Assembly (NCBI GenBank): GCA_051654905.1
Contig: JBOFYY010000158.1
Span: 186,001-250,000 of the forward strand
DNA: 64,000 bases
Direction: 5' to 3'
From: JBOFIQ01 sp051654905
GTDB lineage: Bacteria > Actinomycetota > Actinomycetes > Propionibacteriales > Propionibacteriaceae
Shown: one piece after another, positions 51,322-59,095 of the stretch
Layout: the number at the start of each line of letters is the position of its first letter
Numbering within the stretch: the first letter of the stretch is position 1
Notes under the pieces: generated by a model
Seen by the model: only the letters and a program-made list of their open reading frames with translations
Told to the model about the DNA's origin: nothing
The model's database searches: none
Made by a program: the position numbers and the translations under genes

Positions 51322-51483
51322 TTAGTTTTTAATCTTTTTGCTGCGCTCAATGATGATAGCTAGAACAATAAGTCCGATTCCGATGTAGCCGCCCCTGATC
51401 AGGAATCGATCAACTTTGAGTAGATCTAAAACAAAAGCTCCAGCAAGAAAAACTACGAACCATAAAGCCATCTTCTTATACAC
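51322..51483 (-). CDS. Small two-helix membrane protein
   Basis: 53 residues from the GTG at 51483, which has AAGGA eight bases upstream. (A TTG at 51507 would overlap the previous gene by 13 bp.) Two hydrophobic helices (about 5-20 and 30-46) are joined by a short polar turn, and the tail is basic (ERSKKIKN). It follows the secreted Gly-rich protein gene at once and would be co-transcribed. Small membrane proteins in this position often protect the producer against a bacteriocin, but nothing beyond position and size supports that. Confidence 0.65.
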   Translation of the reverse strand: MYKKMALWFVVFLAGAFVLDLLKVDRFLIRGGYIGIGLIVLAIIIERSKKIKN

Positions 51484-51494
51484 AATACATATCC

Positions 51495-52061
51495 TTAATC
51501 GTGACAAGCAGAGCTATTATCGATACCAAAAAAAGACGAAGCTGCCGGAATTATAGGATTATACCGAACAGATATACAATTACCTTCGTTTCTTGCAGCA
51601 ATAAATTGGTCGATAGCATATCCTCCATACATATACCCCAAGCCAGCACAAACAGCAGCTCCTACACCCCCGATAGGAGCGCAGGCGACTCCAAATGCTC
51701 CCGCTATCGCTCCGGCGGAAAGATTCGCGTAGCGAGAAACACCATTAGCCACCTGTCTAGTGGTAGTCCTAGATAGCACCAACTTGCATCCACCCCAGTT
51801 ACATCCACCAAAATTAACACCAGTTGGAGTTACAGTAGAAAGATCTTCGCCAGTATTGCCACCCATAGCATTTACATTCTGCACTGGAATCTTAGAATAA
51901 ATATCCCATCCATCTCCGCTGGCAACTAAGTATTTATAGGGATCTTTATAATCAGAAACTTTCACTACAGTAGGAGTAGCTGTTTCTTTCGGTTGCATTT
52001 CAATAGCATTCGCACTTGCCATTAGAGCTAGATTACCAATAGCAAGCATTGGCGCCATCAA
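51495..52061 (-). CDS. Secreted Gly-rich protein with frameshifted signal peptide
   Basis: The open frame begins at a TTG (52061) and codes for 188 residues, but the signal peptide looks cut off at its front. An ATG at 52078, with a GTGGA ribosome-binding site, reads MKKFSF and then stops in a T5 run (52060-52064). One added T would join it to the main frame and give a textbook signal peptide, MKKFSF then LMAPMLAIGNLALMASANA. The mature part has Cys at GGCNWGGC (about 86-93), SRTTT, then two Gly/Ala-rich hydrophobic stretches (about 112-150, AGAIAGAFGVACAPIGGVG) and a Cys near the C-terminus. This layout recalls small secreted actinobacterial proteins of unknown function. It could be toxin- or bacteriocin-like. 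Confidence 0.7.
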   Translation of the reverse strand: MMAPMLAIGNLALMASANAIEMQPKETATPTVVKVSDYKDPYKYLVASGDGWDIYSKIPVQNVNAMGGNTGEDLSTVTPTGVNFGGCNWGGCKLVLSRTTTRQVANGVSRYANLSAGAIAGAFGVACAPIGGVGAAVCAGLGYMYGGYAIDQFIAARNEGNCISVRYNPIIPAASSFFGIDNSSACHD

Positions 52062-52219
52062 AAACTGAATTTCTTCATATTTATTCCACTTTTCCGATTA
52101 TCCATAATGCACCTTTGCACTATATCTTATGTAGAGGCTAACCACAGTTAGCTATACAAGTCAATAGATCTCAATAAAATTTATTCTGTTAAATTCGGAT
52201 TGTATAACATCGCGGGCAG

Positions 52220-52633
52220 CTAGGAGCGCGTCAATGCTGCAATAGCGCGCCGCTTATGCCCTAAGCGCACATCGCCTGCTTCTGTCGCAGTGAATAATCG
52301 CGGGCCAGCTTTAGCTGCTAGCGACGCCGTTAGCGTCTCTTGCAGTCTCTCAATTTCACGCTGCTGCTCTTCAACTAGCTGATTCATTTCTAGAATCCGA
52401 CGAATCCCCGGCAAGTTAATACCTTCGTCTTGGCTTAATCGTTGCACTAGCCGTAGCCGAGAAATATCAGCCATCGAATAACGCCGCCCTCGCCCACGCG
52501 CTCGCTTAGGAGATACCAACCCCAGCCGATCGTATTGGCGCAAGGTTTGCGGATGCATGCCAGAAAGATGTGCCGCAACACTAATCACAAAAATCGGAGT
52601 ATCCCGATCCATCAAATCTGGCAGATTCCCCAT
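52220..52633 (-). CDS. hspR: Heat-shock repressor HspR (MerR family)
   Basis: 137 residues. The MerR-type helix-turn-helix is clear: VISVAAHLSGMHPQTLRQYDRLGL (starting near 14) and RRYSMADISRLRLVQRLSQDEGI. A coiled-coil follows (about 78-105, LEMNQLVEEQQREIERLQE). HspR binds HAIR sites, with DnaK as co-repressor, and switches off the dnaK operon and clpB. Three bp follow the dnaJ stop, so it is the last gene of the operon and is autoregulated. Confidence 0.96.
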   Translation of the reverse strand: MGNLPDLMDRDTPIFVISVAAHLSGMHPQTLRQYDRLGLVSPKRARGRGRRYSMADISRLRLVQRLSQDEGINLPGIRRILEMNQLVEEQQREIERLQETLTASLAAKAGPRLFTATEAGDVRLGHKRRAIAALTRS

Positions 52634-52636
52634 GGC

Positions 52637-53782
52637 TTAGATTCCCCGCGGCTGAAAATCAGCTGTCTCTTGCGCATAGGTTTCTAAAGCTATTTGAGCC
52701 TGTTCGCTAAGAGATTCTGGTAACACAATAGCCACTGTTACCAACAGATCACCATGTGTACCGTCACTGCGCTTACTACCTTTGCCACGGACTCGTAGCA
52801 CTCGCCCGCTGGGAGTTCCCGCAGGAATCTTCACCTTTACGTTGTCAGAAGTAAGCGTGGGAACTTCAACAGTTGCCCCAAAACTAGCCTCTACAAAGGT
52901 AATCGGAACTGTTACCGTCAGATCCTGTCCTTCTCGACCAAAAGTTTGGTGCGGAGTTACTTTCACTGTCACGTAAAGATCGCCAGCAGGGCCTCCGTCA
53001 CTACCGGGAAGACCTTTTCCTTTCAAGCGAATTCGCTGCCCATCAGTAACTCCAGCAGGAATACGTGCCTGGATAGTATGAGTTGCTTGCCCGCGGCCTA
53101 AGCCATGGCAGTACAAACAAGGATCATCAATCGTCATCCCCCGCCCATGACAACTGCGGCAAGTTTCCGAAGAACTAAAAACCCCGCCCTTCGTTGCCGT
53201 CGTTGAACCAGAGCCTTGACAGGACTGACACACATGGGAGTTTGAGCCAGGACGAGCTCCCGTGCCCTGACAAGAAGAACAAGGCTCATCTGAGGCACGT
53301 TTCAACGAAACAGTCGCACCAGCTAAGGCCTGTTCAAAAGAGATAGTCGTCTTGGTTTCGACATCAGCACCTTGTTTGGGTTGTTGGCGAGGAGAAGCTC
53401 CCCTACCTGAAAACAAACCTCCCAGTAGATCGCCTAACCCACCGTCGGAACCCATTCGGCTAGCTTGAGCAAAAAGGTCTTCAAATCCGGCAGCATTAGC
53501 TTGCGCGCCGCCACCTCGACCAAAGTTCCGAAAAGCCCCGCCGGCACCAGAAAGCATCCGAATCTGATCGTATTCTTTCCGTTTTTCAGGATCCGAAAGC
53601 ACGGTATTAGCTTCCGATGCCTCCTTAAAACGCCGCTCTGCGGCAGTATCGCCTGGATGCTGATCTGGATGATTCTGGCGAGCAATTTTGCGGAATGCTT
53701 TTTTGATATCGTCTGCGCTAGCGCCCTTGGAGACGCCAAGGATCTTGTAATAATCCTTATCCATGTAATCTTTGGTACTCAT
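52637..53782 (-). CDS. dnaJ: Chaperone DnaJ
   Basis: 381 residues. J domain at about 8-73 with the HPD tripeptide (NHPDQHPGD, near 37), a Gly/Phe-rich linker (about 80-130), and a zinc-finger domain with four CxxCxGxG motifs, slightly varied (CSSCQGTG, CQSCQGSG, CRSCHGRG, CYCHGLG-like), then the peptide-binding C-terminal domains. It delivers unfolded proteins to DnaK and stimulates its ATPase. ATG with GGAGGGG upstream. Third gene of the operon, 36 bp after grpE. Confidence 0.98.
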   Translation of the reverse strand: MSTKDYMDKDYYKILGVSKGASADDIKKAFRKIARQNHPDQHPGDTAAERRFKEASEANTVLSDPEKRKEYDQIRMLSGAGGAFRNFGRGGGAQANAAGFEDLFAQASRMGSDGGLGDLLGGLFSGRGASPRQQPKQGADVETKTTISFEQALAGATVSLKRASDEPCSSCQGTGARPGSNSHVCQSCQGSGSTTATKGGVFSSSETCRSCHGRGMTIDDPCLYCHGLGRGQATHTIQARIPAGVTDGQRIRLKGKGLPGSDGGPAGDLYVTVKVTPHQTFGREGQDLTVTVPITFVEASFGATVEVPTLTSDNVKVKIPAGTPSGRVLRVRGKGSKRSDGTHGDLLVTVAIVLPESLSEQAQIALETYAQETADFQPRGI

Positions 53783-53818
53783 ATGACGTCTCCCCTCCTA
53801 ACGATCTGATATCTGGAT

Positions 53819-54409
53819 TTACGCTGGTTCAGCAACTGCTACGCGCGCATGACGCACGATCCGATCACCTAACCGATATCCAGCCTGCAGAACTTGCGCT
53901 ACTAGTGGATCTGTTTGCCCCTGTTCGCCAGGAACTTGCATCAGTGCATCATGAATTTGCGGATCAAAAATATCCCCCGCCTGTCCATAAGTTTCAATAC
54001 CAAACTTTGTGGTTACTTTTATTAGCTCATCTGCGACAGCTTTGAAACCACCAGTTAATTCATCATGTTGCCCTGCCATAGCAATAGCGTCTAAAACCGG
54101 CAACAGCTCGGTCATAACTTTTTCGATACCGGACTGCTTAGCAACTTCGCGATCCCGATCAACCCGACGCTTGTAGTTCATATATTCGGCTTGAACCCGC
54201 TGTAAATCTTCAGTACGTTCCCGCAGCTGGCGCTCAGCATCAGCTAGTGGGTCTACATCCGCTGTTTGGCTAACATCAGCGTCACCGGTAACTACTGCTT
54301 CGTCAACAGCACTATCGCCGGTATCGATACCACTTTCTTTGGCTGCTTCTTCTGCAAGCAGCGCTTCGAGAGCAGCATCAATAGGCTCATCGCCGGGAAC
54401 ATGCGTCAT
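53819..54409 (-). CDS. grpE: Nucleotide exchange factor GrpE
   Basis: 196 residues. The N-terminal third is acidic and disordered. A long coiled-coil (about 55-100) carries ERTEDLQRVQAEYMNYKRR, and the C-terminal beta domain ends GYRLGDRIVRHARVAVAEP, the standard GrpE signature (G-Y-x-(L/M)-x-x-R-(V/I)-(L/I)-R-x-A-x-V-x-V). It removes ADP from DnaK. The ATG lies 86 bp after dnaK, behind a strong hairpin. Confidence 0.97.
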   Translation of the reverse strand: MTHVPGDEPIDAALEALLAEEAAKESGIDTGDSAVDEAVVTGDADVSQTADVDPLADAERQLRERTEDLQRVQAEYMNYKRRVDRDREVAKQSGIEKVMTELLPVLDAIAMAGQHDELTGGFKAVADELIKVTTKFGIETYGQAGDIFDPQIHDALMQVPGEQGQTDPLVAQVLQAGYRLGDRIVRHARVAVAEPA

Positions 54410-54453
54410 GAGTTGGTTTCTCCTGAAAACTTAAAGAAATACGTAAAATAACG

Positions 54454-54495
54454 GTGATTCTGGGCCCGAGAACAATGTCTCGGGCCCAGAATCAC
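54454..54495 (-). terminator. 18-bp hairpin between dnaK and grpE
   Basis: A perfect 18-bp stem (54478-54495 with 54454-54471, loop of 6) begins at the base next to the dnaK stop codon; on the minus strand it is followed by CGTTATTTTACG. Partial termination or a 3'-end stabiliser would keep DnaK in excess over GrpE-DnaJ-HspR, because grpE has no other visible promoter. Confidence 0.8.
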
Positions 54496-56340
54496 TTACT
54501 TGGCGTCGTTATCGTCTTCGACGATCTCGGCATCTACGACATCATCATCGCTCTTAGCGGAGCTGGCGTCAGCTTCGCTTTGAGCTGCAGCTTGCTGCTG
54601 AGCAGCTGTATAGACAGCCTGACCCACAGCAGCAGCCTTTGTATTGAGGTCTTCCATAGCAGCCTTGACCGCATCATCGTTATCGGTGCCCTTAAGAGCT
54701 TCCTTCAAAACCTCTAGAGCTTCCTGGACAGGAGCCTTGATCTCATCGGTCAAAGTTTCGCCATGCTCATCAAGGAGTTTCTCAGTGCGGAAGGCCAAGC
54801 CGTCAGCTTCGTTACGCATTTCGACGCTCTCGCGACGCTTGCGATCTTCATCAGCATGAGCTTCAGCTTCTTTAACCATGCGCTCGATATCATCTTTACC
54901 AAGAGCAGAACCACCAGTTACAGTCATCGACTGCTCTTTGCCAGTGGCCATGTCCTTAGCAGCAACATGGACGATACCGTTAGCGTCGATATCGAAAGTA
55001 ACCTCGATCTGCGGTAGTCCCCGTGGAGCCGGCATCAAACCATTGAGGTCGAAGTTGCCTAGAGACTTGTTGTCACGAGCAAAATCGCGCTCACCTTGGA
55101 ATACCTGAATCATTACTGACGGCTGGTTATCTTCGGCGGTGGTGAAGACCTCAGAACGCTTGGTTGGGATCGTGGTGTTGCGCTCGATGATCTTAGTCAT
55201 CACGCCACCCTTAGTCTCAATACCTAGCGATAGTGGGGTTACGTCAAGGAGCAGCACATCCTTAACTTCACCCTTCAACACACCGGCTTGAAGCGAAGCA
55301 CCCAAGGCAACAACTTCATCGGGGTTTACTGACTTGTTTGGTTCCTTGCCGCCAGTTAGTTCCTTGACTAGGTCAGCAACAGCAGGCATACGGGTTGAGC
55401 CGCCTACCAACAGCACCTGATCAATCTTGTCGACACCAGTCTTGGCATCAGCAATAACAGCGTTGAACGGAGCACGGCAACGATCTAGAAGATCCTGAGT
55501 CATCCGCTGGAACTCAGCACGAGTGAGCTTCTCCTCCAAGTGCATCGGGCCTTCAGCTCCGGCAGTGATGTAAGGCAGGTTAATCATGGTCTCTTGAGCG
55601 CTGGAAAGCTCAATCTTGGCACGCTCGGCAGCTTCCTGAAGGCGCTGGCTTGCCATCTTGTCCTTGGACAGATCAATGCCGTTAGCATTCTGGAAGTTCT
55701 TGACCATCCAATCGACAATCCGCTGATCCCAGTCATCGCCGCCAAGACGGTTATCGCCCTTGGTTGCTTTCACCTCGAATACGCCGTCGGAGATCTCTAG
55801 CAACGAGACGTCGAAAGTACCGCCACCAAGGTCAAAGACCAAAACGGTGTGCTCTTGATCGCCCTTATCTAGGCCGTAAGCCAAAGCAGCAGCAGTCGGT
55901 TCGTTGATAATACGATCAACGGTCAAACCTGCAATTTCGCCAGCTTCTTTGGTTGCCTGACGTTCTGCGTCTGAGAAGTAAGCCGGAACCGTGATAACAG
56001 CGTTAGTTACTGGTTCGCCAAGGTATGCTTCTGCATCGCGCTTGAGCTTCTGTAGTACAAAAGCTGAGATTTGCTGCGGCTGGTAATCCTTATCGTCGAT
56101 ATTGATCGACCAAGTGGTTCCCATATGACGCTTGACCGAGCGAATGGTGCGGTCAATGTTACGAACTGCCTGACGCTTTGCTACCTCGCCGACGAGAACT
56201 TCGCCGTTAGCTCCGAAAGCAACCACCGACGGCGTCGTACGGGCGCCTTCGGCATTAGGGATGACGGTAGGCTCGCCGCCTTCAAGAACTGCGACGACAG
56301 AGTTAGTAGTGCCTAGGTCGATGCCGACTGCACGTGCCAT
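54496..56340 (-). CDS. dnaK: Chaperone DnaK (Hsp70)
   Basis: 614 residues from the ATG at 56340 with GGAGG upstream; an in-frame ATG five codons earlier lies in the ribosome-binding region. Hsp70 signatures: GIDLGTTNS (about 6-14), VFDLGGGTFDVSLLE (near 170-184) and VLLVGGSTRMPAV (near 308-320). Substrate-binding domain from about 360; acidic C-tail ending DNDAK. It folds and protects proteins, and acts as HspR co-repressor. First gene of dnaK-grpE-dnaJ-hspR; HAIR sites lie upstream. Confidence 0.99.
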   Translation of the reverse strand: MARAVGIDLGTTNSVVAVLEGGEPTVIPNAEGARTTPSVVAFGANGEVLVGEVAKRQAVRNIDRTIRSVKRHMGTTWSINIDDKDYQPQQISAFVLQKLKRDAEAYLGEPVTNAVITVPAYFSDAERQATKEAGEIAGLTVDRIINEPTAAALAYGLDKGDQEHTVLVFDLGGGTFDVSLLEISDGVFEVKATKGDNRLGGDDWDQRIVDWMVKNFQNANGIDLSKDKMASQRLQEAAERAKIELSSAQETMINLPYITAGAEGPMHLEEKLTRAEFQRMTQDLLDRCRAPFNAVIADAKTGVDKIDQVLLVGGSTRMPAVADLVKELTGGKEPNKSVNPDEVVALGASLQAGVLKGEVKDVLLLDVTPLSLGIETKGGVMTKIIERNTTIPTKRSEVFTTAEDNQPSVMIQVFQGERDFARDNKSLGNFDLNGLMPAPRGLPQIEVTFDIDANGIVHVAAKDMATGKEQSMTVTGGSALGKDDIERMVKEAEAHADEDRKRRESVEMRNEADGLAFRTEKLLDEHGETLTDEIKAPVQEALEVLKEALKGTDNDDAVKAAMEDLNTKAAAVGQAVYTAAQQQAAAQSEADASSAKSDDDVVDAEIVEDDNDAK

Positions 56341-56408
56341 GAGTAAGGCCTCCATGTGTGACTTGCTAATAAGTTGATCTGGAAGAACTGTAATTTGGAT
56401 TAACCAAA

Positions 56409-56429
56409 CTTGAGTTCACCTGACTCAAC
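56409..56429. promoter_or_regulatory. HAIR operator upstream of dnaK
   Basis: CTTGAGT-TCACCTG-ACTCAAC (arms 56409-56415 and 56423-56429) differs from the consensus HspR site CTTGAGT-N7-ACTCAAG only in the last base. It lies about 70-90 bp before the dnaK start. A second HAIR-like site is embedded in the palindrome at 56448-56490. Confidence 0.92.
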
Positions 56430-56439
56430 TATGCCACTA

Positions 56440-56490
56440 GAAAAATTATTCCGCAAGAGTTGAGCCAGATCGACTCAACTCTTGCGGAAT
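56440..56490 (-). terminator. Long palindrome: marC terminator containing a HAIR-like site
   Basis: ATTCCGCAAGAGTTGAG (56448-56464) and its exact complement (56474-56490) form a 17-bp stem with a 9-nt loop. On the minus strand AATTTTT follows within 8 bases, so it is a good terminator for marC, whose stop is 23 bp away. Its inner part, GTTGAGC-N7-ACTCAAC (56459-56479), is a HAIR with one mismatch, 50 bp from the other dnaK HAIR. Confidence 0.85.
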
Positions 56491-56512
56491 GCCGAAAATT
56501 ACTTACCTACGA

Positions 56513-57100
56513 CTAGCGGGCAAAGAATAACTGAATACCTGATAGGAACATCTGTGTAGAGATAACCGCCAGCAACATACCCATCAAACGCTCTATTGCC
56601 GTCATGAAGCGCTCACCCAAGTAACGCTGGAACCAGCCACAGGAAACAAGCAAAATAGCCGAGAAAAACCATGCAACGATTAGCGCTAACAGCCAGAATG
56701 TCATTCGTCCTGGCTCATTGGAAACAAAGAGCATTTCAGTCGCAAGTAGTGAAGGTCCAGCCGTATAAGGCACCGCTAGTGGAACGATGAACGGTTCCCC
56801 CATGACATCTTCTCGTAGATTCTTGTCACTGGTTGGGAAAATCATCCGTACCGCAATAAGACCCAAGATGACGCCACCAGCCACCGTCAATGCCTCGTTA
56901 GAGACATGGAGGGCATTCATTAGCCCACGTCCCAGAAAAAGGAAAGCAATCATCACAAAAAGAGCAATGAACTGCTCTCTAACGATAACTAAGACCCGAC
57001 GATGCGGCTCCACTGTTTTTAGTGCCGCAATAAAAAGTGGGATATTTCCCAGCGGATCCATAACAAGCCACAAAGTTAAAACTGCAGAAAAGAAACTCAC
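56513..57100 (-). CDS. MarC-family membrane protein
   Basis: 195 residues from the GTG at 57100, which puts the first helix (SFFSAVLTLWLVMDPLGNIP) at the usual place for MarC/YhgN proteins; the frame runs open to a TTG at 57151 without a better start. About six hydrophobic segments. Signature residues MDPLGNIPLFIA (about 14-25) and PLAVPYTAGPSLLA (about 107-120) are present. The family's function is unsettled; it was once linked to multiple antibiotic resistance. It lies upstream of dnaK on the same strand and is separated by the terminator-like palindrome. Confidence 0.9.
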   Translation of the reverse strand: MSFFSAVLTLWLVMDPLGNIPLFIAALKTVEPHRRVLVIVREQFIALFVMIAFLFLGRGLMNALHVSNEALTVAGGVILGLIAVRMIFPTSDKNLREDVMGEPFIVPLAVPYTAGPSLLATEMLFVSNEPGRMTFWLLALIVAWFFSAILLVSCGWFQRYLGERFMTAIERLMGMLLAVISTQMFLSGIQLFFAR

Positions 57101-57263
57101 TATTGAGATCTTAGCTGATTTATCACTATAAAGCGTAAATCCTTGCGCCAATAAGTTGATTCACGATTAGTTACCCCTAGAAAGAGGGCTTTTGCCGAAA
57201 TTAGTTCAGTTATGGATATTTTGTTAGGCATCTCACATTTTTGGTTTTCTTCTATACATACTT

Positions 57264-57293
57264 GTGGCCCGCCTCGAAACCGAGACGGACCAC
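57264..57293 (-). terminator. Hairpin after the HU gene
   Basis: On the minus strand 13 bp pair across a 4-nt loop (57281-57293 with 57264-57276), two of them G-U, with TTATTTTG before the stem and no clean T-run after. It lies 21 bp after the hup stop. Confidence 0.6.
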
Positions 57294-57313
57294 AAAATAA
57301 TAAATCAGATGAT

Positions 57314-57589
57314 TTACTTCTTGGCAGCGCTCTTGAGAGTGGTACCAGCAGAAAGCTTAACGCCCTTAGAAGCTGGGATCTTCATCTCTTCGCCGGTCTG
57401 TGGGTTGCGGCCGGTACGAGCGGCGCGATCAACAACCTCCATGGAAAGAAGACCAGGAATGGTGACCTTCTCGCCCTTCTTGGCGGATTCAGTGAGGACG
57501 GCGCCAAAAGCGTCGAGGATCTCGGAAGCGGCAGCCTGCGTGGTGCCAGCCTTCTCAGCGATCGCCTTCACGAGCTCGGTGCGGTTCAT
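57314..57589 (-). CDS. hup: HU-family DNA-binding protein
   Basis: 91 residues from the ATG at 57589, with AAGGAG 5 bases upstream; the frame is open 5' but has no such site. MNRTELVKAIAEKAGTT is the HU N-terminus, and the DNA-bending arm region reads GRNPQTGEEMKIPASKGVKL (about 60-79). It lacks the long Lys/Ala tail of mycobacterial HupB. HU dimers bend and compact DNA. It is a single gene with its own promoter between it and the radical SAM gene. Confidence 0.98.
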   Translation of the reverse strand: MNRTELVKAIAEKAGTTQAAASEILDAFGAVLTESAKKGEKVTIPGLLSMEVVDRAARTGRNPQTGEEMKIPASKGVKLSAGTTLKSAAKK

Positions 57590-57700
57590 GTTGCTCCTTG
57601 AGAGTTTGTGTATCGTGTTGACTCTGAAAAGACTAGAGATAGATTTCCTAAATTTCCCGGAAATCAAGGATTTTTCGGCGCGTCGCCCCAAAAAAGTTAT

Positions 57701-58894
57701 TTATTGCACCGATTTTTCACCCAATAACCCTGCTGGAACGTACTCACAAGTTGGGTCAGAGCCTAATGGATCTCCAGTAACTGCGTAGGCATGCGAACGC
57801 GATCCGCCACAAACTGTGTTGTAATCACACACTCCACATTTACCGTGAAAACTCCCTGGAGTTCGTAACGAAATCAGCATCTCCGCCGTGCGATAAATCT
57901 CCGGGAAAGGCTGATCTTTCACGTTGCCGCACACAAAAGGAAGGAACCCCGAAGGATAGACATCTCCCAAATGATCTACGAAAGCAAAGCCCGAACCAGA
58001 GTTCACTGCCATCGGCGGACGCGGTGGACGCGGCTTTTCTGGAGCTGCACCAATCAGTCGAGCCGTCTCTTGAGTCAACCATGCATGTAATTCGCCGCGC
58101 TGAATCGTCGTACCTTGCGCTTTGGCGCTATCTCGCTGCAAAGCAACCCGACGATACTGCGGCGCCTCAGTTGTTTTAATAGCAATACGATCCGAAACAT
58201 CATGCAGCCAATGCAGCACATCTTCTTTTTCTTTGGAATCGAGCGCATTCAAACCTGCTCCACGCCCCGTAGGAACCAAGAAAAAGACGTACCACATATG
58301 TGCGCCCATACCGAGAACGTCAGCTAACAGTGCTGGAAGTTCTCGCACATTGTTCTTAGTGACCGTCGTATTAACCTGTAGCCGGAAACCTTCTTCGACG
58401 ATCATGTGCGCTGCCGCTACCGTCTTATCAAAGGTGCCCACAAAACCCCGGAAAGCATCATGTGTCGCCGCTACCGCACCGTCGAGAGATACTGACATCG
58501 CCTTGCCACCAGCTGCCCGCAAAGCGCTTACCCGCTCTCGGGTCAGCTTTGGAGTAACCGACGGCGACAGCGATACCGATAACCCGATAGAGGTGCCATA
58601 AGCAGTTAGTTCGGTAAGGTCTTCCCGCTCAAAAGGATCACCACCAGTAAGAACAACTAGCGGCCGTGGCGTACCAAAACTTGCTAACTCATCAAGAAGT
58701 TTCTTGCCCTGCTCGGTCGTAAGTTGATTAGGATGACCAGCTTTTTGGGCGTCCGCGCGACAATGGCGGCAGACCAGCGCACACGCCCGCGTCACCTCCC
58801 AAATCACAATAAAGGGACGCTCTCCCGGATCATGACGCATCTCCCGCACAACTGGGCGCGTATGCGGATGAGGTAGTTTTTCGTGGGCACTCAC
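57701..58894 (-). CDS. Radical SAM/SPASM protein (TIGR04053-like)
   Basis: 397 residues, GTG start. The cluster motif CALVCRHC (CxxxCxxC, about 36-43) binds the SAM-reactive 4Fe-4S centre. The pattern IWEVTRACALVCRHCRADAQ, LVVLTGGDPFEREDL, and IKTTEAPQYRR marks the TIGR04053 group. The C-terminal SPASM-like region has CGVCDYNTVCGG and a late Cys (DPTCEY), able to hold a further cluster. Chemistry in this group is unknown; haem-modifying and peptide-modifying enzymes are the nearest studied relatives. No precursor peptide gene is visible next to it, so peptide maturation is not supported. Confidence 0.9.
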   Translation of the reverse strand: MSAHEKLPHPHTRPVVREMRHDPGERPFIVIWEVTRACALVCRHCRADAQKAGHPNQLTTEQGKKLLDELASFGTPRPLVVLTGGDPFEREDLTELTAYGTSIGLSVSLSPSVTPKLTRERVSALRAAGGKAMSVSLDGAVAATHDAFRGFVGTFDKTVAAAHMIVEEGFRLQVNTTVTKNNVRELPALLADVLGMGAHMWYVFFLVPTGRGAGLNALDSKEKEDVLHWLHDVSDRIAIKTTEAPQYRRVALQRDSAKAQGTTIQRGELHAWLTQETARLIGAAPEKPRPPRPPMAVNSGSGFAFVDHLGDVYPSGFLPFVCGNVKDQPFPEIYRTAEMLISLRTPGSFHGKCGVCDYNTVCGGSRSHAYAVTGDPLGSDPTCEYVPAGLLGEKSVQ

Positions 58895-59064
58895 AATCCC
58901 AATCTACGTGAGAAAGCGTTTCGTTCCCAAACCTACCCCAGCAGAGATTCTGGCTTTCTGCCAATATTTGCAGCAACTACAACTCTCACTATTACCGACC
59001 CTAGTTTCGTCTCAAAAATCACTATTTTTCAACTCACAGCAAGTACACAGCAAATTCATGGGTC

Positions 59065-59089
59065 TGTGAAGGCATTGTGATGCCACAAT
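59065..59089. promoter_or_regulatory. Candidate autoregulatory site of the two-component system
   Basis: TGTGA occurs at 59065-59069 and again at 59076-59080, 11 bp apart, the spacing at which OmpR-type regulators bind direct repeats. ATTGTG-ATGC-CACAAT (59074-59089) also forms a palindrome. It sits 7 bases before the ATG at 59096, which has no ribosome-binding site; the mRNA may be leaderless and the CACAAT box could be its -10 element. Confidence 0.45.
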
Positions 59090-59095
59090 AAATAC

